Shown: positions 11,691-24,144 of the stretch, piece by piece
Position numbering within the stretch: position 1 is the stretch's first letter
Layout of the letters: every line of letters begins with the position of its first letter
Source: Impatiens glandulifera
Taxonomy: Eukaryota > Streptophyta > Magnoliopsida > Ericales > Balsaminaceae
Direction: 5' to 3'
DNA length: 64,000 nt
NCBI RefSeq assembly: GCF_907164915.1
Contig: NC_061862.1
Location: forward strand, 141,909,913-141,973,912
Position numbers and translations under genes: made by a program
The notes under the pieces: generated by a model
What the model was told of the DNA's origin: nothing
The model's database searches: none
The model's input: only the letters and a program-made list of their open reading frames with translations

Positions 11691-12539
11691 TAAGTCTTGT
11701 ATATAATTTACTTTGTAAATCAAGATTCTGCAATATTTTTTTTTTTAATATTCTTGAAACCAATAAATTGTTGTATTAGTGAAACTAAGATTTTGTAATA
11801 TATTGTTTAAATTTATTATTATTTTGTTCAATTTTTGTTTTGTTGTTGTTTAATTTCTAAAAAATTATATTATTTTATAAAAATAAATTAAAAATTAAAT
11901 ATAAACTCTCACATTAAATATCATAACTCAAAAATTAAAAATAATATCTCAAATTAAATATTTTAATAATATTTTTGAATAAAAAATAATAGGTTGTATT
12001 TACTAATTAATTTATTTTTCTTTCTTCCAACTAATTAATATCTCTCCTCCATGCAATTGAATTGTGATTTTTTCTCTTTTGTTTTCTCTATTATTTTTTT
12101 ACTTTTCAATTAATTTATTTATCAAATATTTATTTCGCCCTCTTTTTACTCATTTTTTTAACTTTGAACATATAAATGTTTATTTAATTTTTATCATTTT
12201 CTATTTCTCAATTATCAACATATTAAGCATATTACTAATGAGATAATCTTGATTTTATTTTGGGTTAATTTTTTAATAATTGCATCGTAGTTTTAATAAT
12301 TGCAATCTGGTCTCGCAAATATCTCATTTAGAAATTAAGAACGAAATTAAATTATAAAATATGTTAATCAAAAATATTAAAAGAATGATAATATTATACA
12401 ATGATCCTATAGTGATCTTAAACTTTTATAAGATTCAAAATATAAACTATAAATAAATGAACAAACTACTATGTTAATAGTTTAATCCAAAAAATAAATA
12501 CTTTAAGAAATTTTAATGGAGAAAAAATATGAAAGATGG

Positions 12540-12790
12540 AGAGAAGATAGAGGGAGGGGTTTAGCAGTTTGAAAAAGGAATAAGAATAGAGGGGTTTGGC
12601 CGTTTGCGAATAGAAGGAGAAGAGAGGTGAGTTTGGTTTGAAAATGGAAGGAGGAGAAAACAGGAATGGAAAGAGAAGGAGAAGAGAGGTGAGTTTGGTT
12701 TGAAAATGGAAGGAGGAGAAAACAGGAATGGAAAGAGAATAGAGAGACGAGTTTGGATGTTTGGAAATGAAAGGATAAGATATATAGAGG
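12540..12790 (+). repeat. Purine-rich block with a direct duplication of about 66 bp
   Basis: GGAGAAGAGAGGTGAGTTTGG..GGAGGAGAAAACAGGAATGG appears twice in tandem (about 12,617-12,682 and 12,683-12,740). The other units (33.2, 35.0, 39.4 and 61.9 kb) have it once. The Ser/Pro/Phe-rich minus-strand reading frames found here in every copy are a by-product of the purine bias. Confidence 0.75.
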
Positions 12791-13005
12791 GTTTTATAAT
12801 GGAAATGGTGCGCGACACAAGAAAAATAGGGTTTGATTTATTATATAATAAAAGATATAATTGTTGAAGGTTAGCACAATTGATCTTTTTTGGGAAATTT
12901 TATGGGAGTCTAAGTTGGCTACTAAGATCTCATTTTTTGGTTAGAGTGTTATTTACGGCAAAATTTTCACTAACAATAGATATATGTAAAAAGAATGATT
13001 ATTGT

Positions 13006-14761
13006 CTTGTCAACATGTGCTAGCTAGTTTGAATCCAGCTCAATAGATTAGTTTGATTTGTTAATTTTTGTATGATATAGAGAAAAAATATCATTATAGT
13101 TGTTTATTCACAATCACAACTTAGACCTTGTTCGTTTCAGGTTATTTAAATAACCTAAAGGGAGAAAATAATAATTATGAGTGATGATTTTGAGAAAATG
13201 ATGATGTTTTTTTAATAAAAAGACCTAAAAGGTACTCACATATATAAATAAAATAAATAATAATAATTTAAAACAGAAGGTATTTTAATATTTTGGTTAA
13301 TGAATTAATTGATTTGATGGATGAAAGAAAGAGTGATGTAATAATTGATTTTATTGGGTTAAAAATCTGAATAGAAATAATGCCTTAATTATACACAGAG
13401 AATACATTTAATCAAATGAGCATGATATTTGTTTTTAACCAAAACAAAACTTAGGTCATGCTATTTTTATAATTATTTGAGATTATTAAATAATTTATCA
13501 TCTATTTAAAATATATTTATATATTTTTTCCCAAAAAAATCAACTTTTCAATAACTCAAATCAATAATATTACTTAAAAATAAGCTCAAATAATTCATAA
13601 ATGATTTTAAGAGGTTTGTTTGATCTTGGGTTAATCCAAAAATGTTTGATCTTTGTTTAAGAATTAGATTATTTAAGTTCATTTATTATTTTACTAGTAC
13701 CTTAAATTTATAATAAATCAAGTTTTTAAAAGACCCGGAAGATATTTAGTTTAATTGATGAACTGAAAAGTATTGTTGATGGCAACATGGCTTATTATAA
13801 TATCAATTAAGCTCATTTGAAATTATTTTTGTATAAGTTATTGAAAATTTAGTTATTCAAGTAAATAGATATTAAGATATAAATATATTAAAAATTATTT
13901 TTATTTTCTAAAAATTAAAAAATACAAAAATTAAATATTTCTCAGTCAGTACTAACACTCAATTAACATAACCCATTCTGAGCTTATACTTATATTTTCT
14001 ATTTCTACTAAATACAAATACTTATAATTTATTCTATGTAATTTGTATTTTTATCCAGCTTATAACTCCTGGTACTTTTGTACCTTCATTCTAGTTAAGA
14101 ATTGCTTTTTTTACATATTGATTTTATAAGATTGATTTTATAAGTAGTACAAAGTTATGAATTAAAAATGGAGTTGCTCCAATAAAACTTGGATAGAGTT
14201 GTGCCAGAAGATTCCGATTCAAAATAAAATGCATAGGAAAAGAAAGTAAAATTCATTAATTATTCATTAAAATCTCATTTATAGAATAGTAAGAAACTCA
14301 TAAATTTAGATTTTAAATTTCGAATATATTTCCATTGGCAATTCAAATATTTTAGAACAACAAGTCTTCATATTTGGATAAAAAAAAATGATTAACACTC
14401 AATGATATCAGGCTTATCAGTATTTATAACTAACTAGATGTAATGTAATGAGAATAACTTGCTTTCAAATAATAATTAAAATATTAAATATATTGCCTTA
14501 CATAATAGACATATTTTTATTTAGAAGATTTCAGAATCTAAATAATTAGCTTTTATATATGAATATTGCCTAATTTCTTCCCACATCCTACCCCAAACAT
14601 CAAAATCAGAAAAGCAGAACATCCATTTGTGAGCATCATAAACTAGTTTATGAGATAATCAAAACCAACACTATCAAAGGACAATCAGAAAAACAGTTTT
14701 TATGCTGATTGAGATGATTCTTACAGGATACTGCAATAACAAAGCTATAATTTGATTGCAG
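13006..14761. other. Intergenic or intron, AT-rich
   Basis: Non-macro-repeat sequence between U1 and the first visible pectin acetylesterase exon. I looked for the missing 5' exons (signal peptide and the EGGGWC-type segment of the family) and see none. There is no RNA gene and no other coding signal. Confidence 0.5.
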
Positions 14762-16668
14762 ATTTTTACAACTGGAACCGTGTGAAGATAAGATATTGTG
14801 ATGGAGCATCATTTGCTGGGGATTCCAAGTTTGATAATGGGGTAAGTGGAAACATCAATATTCTACCAGTTAGACTATTTGGAAACTGATATTTTTGTTA
14901 CAACTAGAAGAATCGTATTGAAAAATTGTCAAAGATTTTTTTTAATCATGATCCAAAGTTTCATTTGGTGTATAAATTATCTTTTATATCATGATCCAAA
15001 TTATAGTATACTTTTTTTGGATCATCATCAAATTATTTATTAGGTCATAATATAGGTTATTTTTAAAATCATTCTAATTTTTGACAACATAAGAAGTATA
15101 AAATTTTCAATATCTGATAAAAGTGTGACTAAACAATCCAGTATTCTTTAACTCCAACAAGTGTAAAGGATTAAATAAAAATCACTTTCTTTCATATCCA
15201 TAGAAGCTAAACTTACTAATCTCTGAAATAGTCAAGAGTTGTTTGTAATAATGAAGTATTTACCTTTAGCCCAACACTATTTTAACTTATAATGAGAAAC
15301 AGACATCATTACTTTACTTCAGAGGGCAAAGGATATGGAAAGCAATTATCCATCATCTTCTTCCCAAGGGCTTAGGGATTGCAAAAAAGGTATTATCTTT
15401 GTACTTATGATTTCTTTTTTAGTAATCATTAATATTTTCAACAAATTATGATGATTTTTCTCTGCAGGCTTTGCTTTCAGGGTGCTCAGCAGGGGGTTTG
15501 GCTGTTTTTCTGCAATGTGACAATTTCACCAGTTACTTACCAAGAAATGCAACTGTTAAATGCCTAAGTGATGCCGGTTTTTTCTTGGACGAGTTATAAT
15601 CTTTTACTCAATTCAATCTCTTTTTCTCCTTTATCTAAACAAATAAAAGTAAATTGATTTCTTTTCTCCTTAATTTGCAGGAGAGACATTAGTTTGAACC
15701 ACACAATTAGATCCTTTTATGAAGATCTTGTTTCATTACAGGTACATAATCCCAGTAATTCATATAAGTCTTCAAAACTCACTCATGAAACTTGAATCCC
15801 AATCAGTTCCACATTTATATGATATAATGATGACAATTGAAAGGTTTCTTTACAGGGGATAGAGCAGTTTCTGGACAAGAACTGTACAAGCTCCCTCTTC
15901 TTTCCAAAACTAGTATGATCTCCATCTAAAGTAATTCATACAAATTTTACACTTATGTGATGATCTATGCTATTTTTTTTCAGTGTTTTTTCCCTCAATA
16001 TGTGCTACCATATATCAAATCACCATTTTTCATCTTAAACTCTGCTTATGATGTCTACCAAGTAAGATTCCTTTCATATCTTATATCAAATGTCATTTTC
16101 AGAATGAGGTTTACTCACTTACAATAGATTTCCTTTAAATGTAACACCAGTTCCATCACAATTTAGTTCCCCCTTCAGCTGATCCAAAAGGACATTGGTA
16201 CCACTGCAAGGTTAATCCGGAACAATGTAATATCAATCAGATAAATATCTTGCAAGGTTAGCTTTTCACCCTTCAAAATAAAATCATCATATTTTTCTTC
16301 ACAATATATATTTTTTTTTTAATTTAGGATTCAGGCATGACATGATTGATGCGTTGAAGTCATTCTACGAAGAATCAAGGAGAGACGGGATGTACATAAA
16401 TTCGTGTTTCGCTCATTGCCAGAGCGAGTCACAAGACACATGGTTAGCTGTGGATTCTCCTAGAGTACATAATAAGGTTAACATTTAAAAAATTTCTTAC
16501 TATTTATTTGTTCTTAACATTGTTATTTTTTGTGACGTGTAATGAAAAATTGAATCTTGTTAGACAATTTCCGAAGCGGTTGGCGATTGGTACTATGGGA
16601 GGAGGATTACAAAGGAAATCGATTGCGCATATCCTTGTGATAAAACATGTCACAATATAATTGGATGA
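14762..16668 (+). pseudogene. Pectin acetylesterase, nine 3' exons (5' exons not found)
   Basis: Carbohydrate esterase family 13 enzyme that removes acetyl groups from cell-wall pectin. Exons: 14762-14841, 15303-15389, 15468-15592, 15681-15741, 15856-15912, 15984-16061, 16151-16256, 16328-16476, 16564-16668. All have GT-AG borders and compatible phases, with no stop before the final TGA, giving 282 codons. Motifs: [35 protein letters not shown], the nucleophile elbow GCSAGG (exon 3), [19 protein letters not shown] (family Asp) and [18 protein letters not shown] (family His). All three catalytic residues are thus present, as are the paired C-terminal cysteines. Family members run to about 400 residues, so about 120 N-terminal residues, including the signal peptide, are missing here. 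Either the preceding intron is very long and repeat-filled, with exons left of the window, or this is a 5'-truncated remnant whose splice sites have not decayed. Confidence 0.88.
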
Positions 16669-18480
16669 GAAAATGAAGAATTTCAGGTATAATATATTTA
16701 TATAAATATATTGGCTTATCTTATGTTATGCTAATTAGTTGAAATGCTTAAAGATGTTAAATTGGGAAACATAAAAGAGAGGCCTAACAGAAAGAAAATT
16801 GAATTTGGTAAGGGTAAAGGAGATAATGATGCAAAATAGACAGCAACATAGAGCTTAGAAATCATTCTTTCATACACACATTACAAATGGTGTGTATGCC
16901 ATTGAACTTTGAGAATTATTTATACCAAAATATTTTCCTTATTATGTATATGGGATTAAGAATTGTATAATGTTGTTGACAAACATAAATTTGTTTACTT
17001 AGATTTGATTTTATTTGAAAACACAAAATTGAAAGAGGTTGTTATGACAATGCATTTTGTGTTAATATCCTTTATAGACTAATTTGAGATGTGCAAATGA
17101 TTAACAAGCTTATCTTATCAATAAAAAAAAATAAAAATAGTTAGAGCCCTATATTTACAAATCAATACAAATTATTTGTAACCCACCAAAGACCAGTGGT
17201 AAAAGTCGGCTTAAAAGATCAAAATATCACGAGTTTGATTATTTATAAAGCGCTTTGAGTTGAAGCGGAGATATTGACGGTAGTGTATCATACTAGTCTT
17301 CTTAATTAAAAGAAAATTAAAATTATTGAAATAACATGAAATCCTACTTACTTTTAAAAGACATTTTAATTTCCAGAAGTTTTTTAAATTTAAATTCAAA
17401 ATTTTCAATTAGAATATTCTCTCTTTAATTTTATCTTTAATATTTAAATGTAATTTTTACTATTGAACTACATTTATTTTTATGAAAATTGTGGAATAAA
17501 TTACCACTACAATAGTCTACCCAAACTAATCCAGCCTATTCGTAAACATAATTTTTCACTCCAGAAACTGTTTTTCCTTTTATTTGGGGTCAAATTTGTA
17601 TTATATTTTTTTTTGAAAACAAATACAAATAACACTAATAAAAATGATCAATAAATAAATAGCAAATAAACCACAAACATACATAAGTGGTACAGTGTTG
17701 ATTAATAAGCCTCAAGAATAGATGAGATTTTCAATGAAACTTTTCTGACATGATCTAAAAACTGATAAAAATTATTATCTTTACTTATTTTTTAAAATTT
17801 AATTCAATCGTACTTTTTATATTAACAAAATTAAAATATCTTTCAATTTGTTTTTTTATTATCAGTTTGTAAAAACAATTATAATAGTAAAAAATCAGTT
17901 TTAAAAAACTCATGATAATTCAAATTATAAAAATAGCATCCCAAATTTCATACTTTGGAAAAAAAATGGTTTCATCATTTCAAAACATATGCTAATATGG
18001 CTTGAGCTCTTATTCCCTAGTGCATCAATCCCCTCCCTCATTTAATAAGAACACACATTTTAATTTTAATTTTTTAATAACTAGTGAGAAAAAAATTCAT
18101 ATTTTTAAAATAACTATTATTGTTAGGGATATTATTGTTAGGGATATATTTTGTTAGTTAAGTTGAATAAATTATATATAGTTAAATTTAATTAGGAAGG
18201 AATAAGTTAAATATTTTTTAATTTGTAAGTGATAGATTATATATTATTCAGTGAGTTATTTATTTAGGAATTAATATTTTTTTTTAATTATGAATAAATA
18301 TATTATATAATTTATTAGTATACTTTTTTATTTATTTATTTAAAAGTTAACAAATTAGATTTAGATGGTTTAAATATAATAAATATATTATAGAATATAT
18401 TAGCTAGATTTGGGACATATATATATATATATATATTTATTTATTAAGTATGGTGGGCCTTCGACTGTTGTGTAGAAATT
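16669..18480. other. 3' flank of the esterase gene, intergenic
   Basis: AT-rich sequence with no convincing coding or RNA gene. It contains the presumed 3' UTR and a short tandem duplication of TTGTTAGGGATAT near 18,120-18,150. Confidence 0.5.
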
Positions 18481-18502
18481 AATAAAGTAAGTATTTATAT
18501 GA

Positions 18503-18595
18503 ATATAATATAATATAATATAATATAATATAATATAATATAATATAATATAATATAATATAATATAATATAATATAATATAATATAATATAATA
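18503..18595. repeat. (TAATA)n pentanucleotide microsatellite
   Basis: About 18 perfect 5-bp units, the same motif as the LINE tails in the macro-repeats. No LINE coding sequence lies beside it here. Confidence 0.95.
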
Positions 18596-18663
18596 GTAAT
18601 AGTGACATAAGTCACTCCGGACTGTAGACCTCCATGAAGCTATTGATTTACGGGCATTAGGCA

Positions 18664-18790
18664 ATGACCTACAAAGTCACCAGCATAATTATGTCATTTT
18701 AAGTGCACATCTATACAATTTTATCATCCAGCACAATTATGTCATTTTAAGTGCACAACCATACAAATTTACCATCCACAAGAAAGATAT
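18664..18790. repeat. Direct duplication of about 50 bp
   Basis: CAGCATAATTATGTCATTTT and CAGCACAATTATGTCATTTT, each followed by AAGTGCACA, an ATACAA-type segment and ATCATCC or ACCATCC, occur back to back (about 18,681 and 18,729). Confidence 0.75.
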
Positions 18791-19984
18791 AAAAATCTAA
18801 AGTCAACAAATTAATTAAAAAAAGAAATAAATATATGAAACATCAATGAACAATGATGAAAAAGTATGATTATATCCATTGACAACAACATGCTCTATCA
18901 AAAGTTACCAATAAAGGATAGAATATATAAAATAAAATAATAGTAATAAACATAGGATTAAAGACATTATAAAATAAATAAATAAAATAAAGAATATAGT
19001 CATAACTTTGTTTGGTGATTGATTAGTTCGATGTTTCAAAATTCATTTGCTTTGTAAAACTCAGAAAATAGAAACAATAACAATTGAATATTTAGAATAC
19101 CAAAAAGGAAATATAACGTTAATATCATAACGTCAATAAACATGATGAAAATAAAACTCAAATTTTATAAAGATCTTTATCCAAGTGTGTTTGATTTTTA
19201 CTTAAAATAAGAGAGAAATAATTACTAAACTTATAAATTAATAATCTAATAGTTTTGAAATGTTTAATGAAGATTAATTCGAATATTAACGTCTTACCAT
19301 TGACTTGTTTATAACTTTTGATGTGATATTTTGTGTGAAAACTTTAACTTATGAATTTGTAAACATGAGTTCTTCATAATATAACCAAAACAAAATAAAA
19401 AAAAATATCAATATCATTGTCCTTCAACTGAAATAATAACATTGGCATGTATATTTTTTAAACATAAAATTTGAGTACAATTAGAAATATTCAATTTAAA
19501 TCTCCACTTTTGGCACACTAATTATTAATTCAAGGTGATTATTCCAATCAACTTATAATCGTTTAACATATACATATACACCTCTTCATAATATAATAAT
19601 AATAATAATGTTTAAATTTAAAATATTTGGAGTGTTGGATTGAGACTTATGATTAATTTGGATATTTATATTTATCTGAGACTTAGTCAAATTTTTATCA
19701 TAAACCCGATTGTAAGTTAATGAGTATATAATAATAATACTTAAATTTAATGTGTTCGGATTGCTTACTAAAGAGTCGAGACTTCTTTTAATTTGAATAT
19801 TCATGTGAAGTAGGTCGGATTTTTTTTTATCATAACAGATATATAATAGATTTGGAATTTGAGTAAACTTATTAATGGAATATAATTAATTGTTTTAAAA
19901 TAAATAAATAATTATAATAAATAATTAAACAGAAAATATTTTAAACTAAAATATGTATAAATAATTAAGAAAAATGATAGTGAG
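18791..19984. other. Intergenic AT-rich DNA
   Basis: Two imperfectly repeated blocks of the type TAATAATAAT..TTAAATTTAA..GGA(G/T)TG lie near 19,590 and 19,730. No gene is seen. Confidence 0.4.
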
Positions 19985-20440
19985 AGTGATGTTGGACTGC
20001 AACTCCCTAGTGACCTTCCACTTGGCAGCCATATTGAAAAAAAGAGAGCACGGTGGACTATAAAATTAAGGAAAAATAAAGAAAATATAAATTAATAATA
20101 TTTTTTTTAATCCCTCTCCATTCCATCTCTTCCTCATTCTCTTCATTTTCGATTTATCCGTTTCCGTTCTTCTTCCTTCTTCCGCATTTTTAGCTGTCTT
20201 CTTTATTCTTCCGCGACTTCGACTTTCTTTTTCCATTTTTTGCGACTTTGAATTTCGGGGATTTGTTCTTTCTTTTGAGTATCTTCTTCAGTAAATTCTA
20301 AAATGATAAGTTTTCAATGGCGAATAACAATGTTACCGAACAGTTCAAACCCTAAAATCATTTACTTTTACTTTTCAGGAGAATCAATTTCTTTCCACTA
20401 CATCCAAGTCGAATACTAATAGAAGGTAAGTTCCTGAACA
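19985..20440 (+). promoter_or_regulatory. Promoter and leader-like stretch with a strong splice donor
   Basis: A CT-rich, less AT-rich leader (20,110-20,290: CCCTCTCCATTCC..TCTTCCTTCTTCCGC) is followed by two short exon-like pieces. One ends in TTTTACTTTTCAG before GAGAATCAATTTC, and the other ends in AGAAG before GTAAGTTC at 20,426. This looks like the 5' UTR and first intron border of a plant gene. The ATG at about 20,319 opens only a 12-codon frame. No body of the gene is recognisable downstream, where retroelement DNA begins at about 21,300. Low confidence. Confidence 0.3.
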
Positions 20441-21300
20441 TTATCATCATGTAGTTAGGGTTATCCCGGACATGTCCATGTTCGGGAACTTAATTTAATG
20501 TTTGGAATTTATTTTTATTTCTATTTCTAGTTTCTGGATCTGTATTCATTTAAAAAAACTTTAGTCACACATTTAGAAACAAAACCTAAATATTAGAATA
20601 GACCTACTGATACTACACATTTTAAGCAAGTTAGGTTTTTGGATCTGTATCCATTTACAAAAACCTTAGTCGAGGGGCTACTGAAACTACTCTTAGTCAC
20701 AAAAAATAAAACCTAAATATTAGAATAGACCTACTGATACTACTATTATTGTGCTACACATTTTAAGTAAGTTAGGTGTTTATTTTAATAATTACAAGTT
20801 AATGATAATAACTCTTAATATTCGGTTAAAGATAATAACAAATTTGAGTTACAATATAGAATCTTAAACTAATTGTAATTCTAGCCAAATTTTTATTTTT
20901 AGTTATATAGGTCCTGAGTTTTAATTTTATTGGCCAAAGTTATATAGATTTATAAATCTGCCCAAATTTTTATTTTCAGTTATATAGATCTATAATGGCA
21001 CCAACATTGAATTTACAATTCTAGACATTTTCAGAAAGGTTACATTTTAAGTTATATAGGTCTAGAAATGACACCAATATTGAATTTGTAGGATAAAATA
21101 TGTTGTGGGGATCCTGAAGTCAAAAGTGAACAATGTTAGGATCCAATTTCCTGGAAAATCAAATAAATTTGTTGCATTATATATGAAATGAGTTGTAAAT
21201 TAATACCATTTGTAGCATTGTAACATTGTTTGGTTGATATATTATATATGAAATGAATTGTAAATTAATACCATTTTCTTATTATAACCCCCAAGAATTG
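20441..21300. repeat. Short tandem duplications in intergenic DNA
   Basis: A block of 115-140 bp (GGATCTGTAT(T/C)CATTTA..CCTAAATATTAGAATAGACC) occurs at about 20,535 and 20,640. A second block around GTTATATAGGTCTAGAAATG, with CACCAA.ATTGAATTT, is repeated near 20,970 and 21,050. TATATATGAAATGA(G/A)TTG is repeated near 21,177 and 21,243. No coding signal. Confidence 0.7.
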
Positions 21301-22240
21301 CTTCCCTCCGTAGTTTAGCACGTGTCGTAGACACGTGGCAATACAGGGTAATATTGTGGGGAGGCTCGATGTTCGGATGAGTTTCAACCTTGATTTGCGT
21401 GGTAGGATTCTTTTAAAAAAATTATTATTTTAAAAGATTTTTAAAATAATTCTTGAGAGCTTTTGGAATTAATTATGTAAAATTAATTAATTTTATTCAA
21501 TTTTTTATAATCTGGGGCCAACTGATAATTTGGCCAAAACCTAGTTTAAATTAATTAAACATAACTAATTAAAAAGTTTATTGATTTAAAATTAGTGTTG
21601 CCTATTGATTTTATGAAAATCAATAAAATAATACGTGTATAAACGTATTTATACCAGAATTTTTGTAAGGGGTTCGTATTTTGGTAACGCTCGGGAAATG
21701 GCTTTCGCACTATGTCATTCGCATTCGTCAAAATACGTTTTATTTAAATAAACAAAGTTTGGCTACTTAAAATTTATTTATAACATTTATTTTCTTTAAT
21801 TAGTAGTCTAGTGGTCCTAAACAAGGATAGGTTTAGATTGCATAAATAATTGTACAAAATTATTTAGACGGCCGTAAATGCGATTGTGTGGATAAAATAC
21901 AAAGTAAATACCCTGAAAAATATCATAAAAGTGTTAGAATTTAAAAATAAATTCCAAACAAGATTTTAGCCAAAATATCGATTTAGGAAATATCCTGAAA
22001 ATATTGAAATATTATTTTCTGACCTTTCGAGATTATTTGAAAATGGTTTTGGGTTCCAAAATTACAAAAATAATTTTGGATTTTGAAAAGTAGAACCAAA
22101 CATGCTTTAGGACTCGAATCCTAGGGTTTGAGTTTGGTTTTGGTGATCTGGGATCGGACAAGCTCACTCTAGACCGGGGTGGTCTAGACCATGGCTTAGG
22201 CGCATGAGTCAAGGGACCGGAAGGCTCGATCTAGAGTTCG
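21301..22240 (-). mobile_element. LTR-like retroelement fragment
   Basis: Composition changes abruptly to GC-richer DNA with words typical of plant LTRs (GGTAACGCTCGGGAAATGG, GTCATTCGCATTCGTCAAAATACG). It leads into a short-unit tandem array and a coding-like minus-strand stretch, the same order (ORF, array-bearing LTR) as at 8.2-4.6 kb. No clear terminal repeats or target duplication are visible, so class and ends are uncertain. Confidence 0.45.
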
Positions 22241-22400
22241 AGAGACTTGGTCTCGAACTCAGGCTGCTCGGTCCTTAACTCATTCTTCTCGGTCCTAGGT
22301 CTGGGAGACTCGGTCCTAGGTCTAGGTTTCTTCGGTCGTGGACCTGAGAGGATCGGTCCCAGATCAAACTTCTCGGTCCGAAGTTTGAAACCTCGATTGA
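22240..22400. repeat. Short tandem array built on TCGGTCC
   Basis: About eight units of 20-25 bp carrying CTCGGTCCTAGGTCT or variants (CTCGGTCCTTAACTC, TTCGGTCGTGGACCT, TCTCGGTCCGAAGTT). This is a third LTR-type fragment in the window with its own unrelated internal array. Confidence 0.75.
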
Positions 22401-22868
22401 GTCTCAAGATTTTTCCTCATTTTTGGCCACCATTTTTTCCACATTTTCGGCTGTTTCTTTGGCCTTGGCATCATCATCTATCCGATCAGCTTCATCAGTC
22501 TGACCGGTCTCAAGAATTTTACTTGTTACTTCGGTTTCCGTAACCCGATTGACAACATCCACAACGTCATTAATTTTATCTGAAGTCCTCTACTGGACTT
22601 CTTCAACCGCACTCCAACAGTTTGTATAGGGGAGTTCCTAAGTTCAGGAATATGAGTTAGGATAGGGGTACTTACCTCATGGGTCAAAACCCCCTTAGAT
22701 GTAGATTTGTTGGCTTTGCTTGCCGATAATTCTGCAGGATTTGGTGGAGGAACTTGTTAGGCTACGTTCTGCTCATCATCCGGATTAGCCGTAGTTGGTT
22801 GAGGAGAAGCCGTGCGGTTGGAGTCAGATGGTCGTGCAGAAGAACTTCCTTTCAGAGTCAAACTCTAA
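22401..22868 (-). pseudogene. Coding-like retroelement ORF fragment
   Basis: Minus-strand translation gives a Ser/Pro-rich part (KGSSSARPSDSNRTASPQP, then PPPNPAELSASKANKSTSKG) from about 22,860. After a frame change it gives an acidic stretch, DKINDVVDVVNRVTETEVTS, then DEADRIDDDAKAKETAENVE down to about 22,410. Stops interrupt it. The composition resembles the low-complexity middle of the extra copia ORF seen near 1.3 kb. It ends 15-20 bp before the intact peptide gene. Confidence 0.4.
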
Positions 22869-22883
22869 TCACTACAAAACAAA

Positions 22884-23217
22884 ATGAAAAACAATATTTC
22901 TTTAACTTTGACTTTCTTGTTAATTATTATTATGACAGGTTAGTCCTTCAATTAAAAAATTATTAATTACTAAATAATCTTTAGTTATATATATAAATAC
23001 ATTTTATTTAATGATATTTTCAATAATTTTCAATATTTATAAATATATTTTTTTGTAAATATATAAATATTTGTTAGGTACAATTACAATATTGACATCT
23101 GAGGATGGATTTAGAGCAATAAAGAAAAGTCAATTGGAGTGTCAACTAACTTGTCCTTTCAAGTGCGGATTAAATCATATGTCAAAGTGTATGGATGGAA
23201 CTTGCATTTGTGGTTAA
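22884..23217 (+). CDS. Secreted six-cysteine defensin-like peptide, intact copy 1
   Basis: A two-exon gene: 22884-22938 and 23078-23217, with a 139-bp GT-AG intron in phase 1. It encodes 64 residues. Exon 1 supplies MKNNISLTLTF plus a Leu/Ile-rich hydrophobic stretch (residues 7-17), a signal-peptide core. Exon 2 gives the rest of the signal, an acidic/basic linker (SEDGFRAIKK) and a cysteine domain, ECQLTCPFKC then SKCMDGTCICG, ending in Gly-stop. The spacing is C-x3-C-x3-C-x7-C-x4-C-x-C, with the CxxxC and CxC pairs of CS-alpha-beta (defensin-like) peptides. An intron separating signal from cysteine domain is usual for plant defensin-like/NCR/LURE genes. It differs from copy 2 by six codons, none of them cysteine. 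Upstream of the ATG, native sequence lasts only about 20 bp before retroelement DNA, so its promoter may be altered. The target is unknown. Confidence 0.75.
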
Positions 23218-23643
23218 TACATTGAATTGTCAAGTTTGATCAGATCAAAATAAATGAATCATAATTTGTAATAATAAATTATTGTGATGTTAAGAAATAA
23301 TTGAAATGTTATGGGTAATTAGTTATTTTATTAATAATAAAATAAAATATTTAACCACATATTTTATTTTTTAATCATTAGTAGGATGGGTGAATATAAA
23401 AAATCTAAAAACTTTAAAAATAAAAATTTGTCAAGATCAAACGAATAAAGGCATACCAAATAAATCCAAACACGATACAAAAAAATCTGGAAGGAAGGTA
23501 TTAATTGGACGGTGAGAAGATATGAAGATTTTTAGAGATAATAAATATTTGTACTTCAAAATTTCTGCTTAAGTATTTCTCGGATTTTTTTGGAAACAGT
23601 GCACACTATTCTTTATACTATTAGTATATTTAATATACTAATA

Positions 23644-24113
23644 GGTAGCGTTTGGTTGGTGGTACAAATTATATAAGGTATACGTTGTATAGATGTATAA
23701 ATTGTAACTAGGTATAAAGGTATAAATAATATAGGGTAGTATAAATTGTATAGGTTATTAATGTTTGGTATGAATTATAATAAATGATATAAGTTGTATA
23801 TGGTTTATAATTTTGTGTTTGGTATATAGTATAAGAATGTAGTATAAGTTATATAAATATTAATTTAAAATGTTAATTATTATTATTATTATTTTATATT
23901 TATTTATATTATAAATAATATTTTTTATTATTATAAATTATTGTACTATTATTTAATAATTAATATAAATTTAATTAACATATAAAAAATTAATTATAAT
24001 ATAAACGATAAATTATTATGTTTATTTAATTTAAATATTATTAATAATTGTAATAAAATAAAAATATTATTTAAAATATAAGTAAATATAGAAAATAATA
24101 ATTAATTAAATTA

Positions 24114-24144
<31 letters not shown>

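Larger units (their letters stand above)
10387..13005 (+). repeat. Macro-repeat unit U1, 3' part
   Basis: The repeat resumes with GTAAAAAAATTAATGAAGAAAAGAG and runs through the CT/GA-rich block (10,390-10,830), the AT minisatellite with words like AGGTGCATTTATAACAAAA (11,080-11,480), the (TA)n tract, the CT-rich block (11,700-12,250), the purine-rich block (12,540-12,800) and the start of the LINE tail (12,805-13,005). It stops at about 13,005, inside the LINE tail, where other copies continue for another 600 bp. No gene is seen in it. Confidence 0.8.

Noticed and set aside
12561..12818. Ser/Pro/Phe-rich minus-strand frames seen in every unit (also 34.9, 39.3 and 61.9 kb)
   Set aside because: They recur because the plus strand is purine-rich and free of stops in complement. 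Frames differ between copies, and there is no start context or conserved protein length.
18400..18664. Two overlapping minus-strand frames rich in ILYY
   Set aside because: They come from the (TAATA)n tract, not from a gene.
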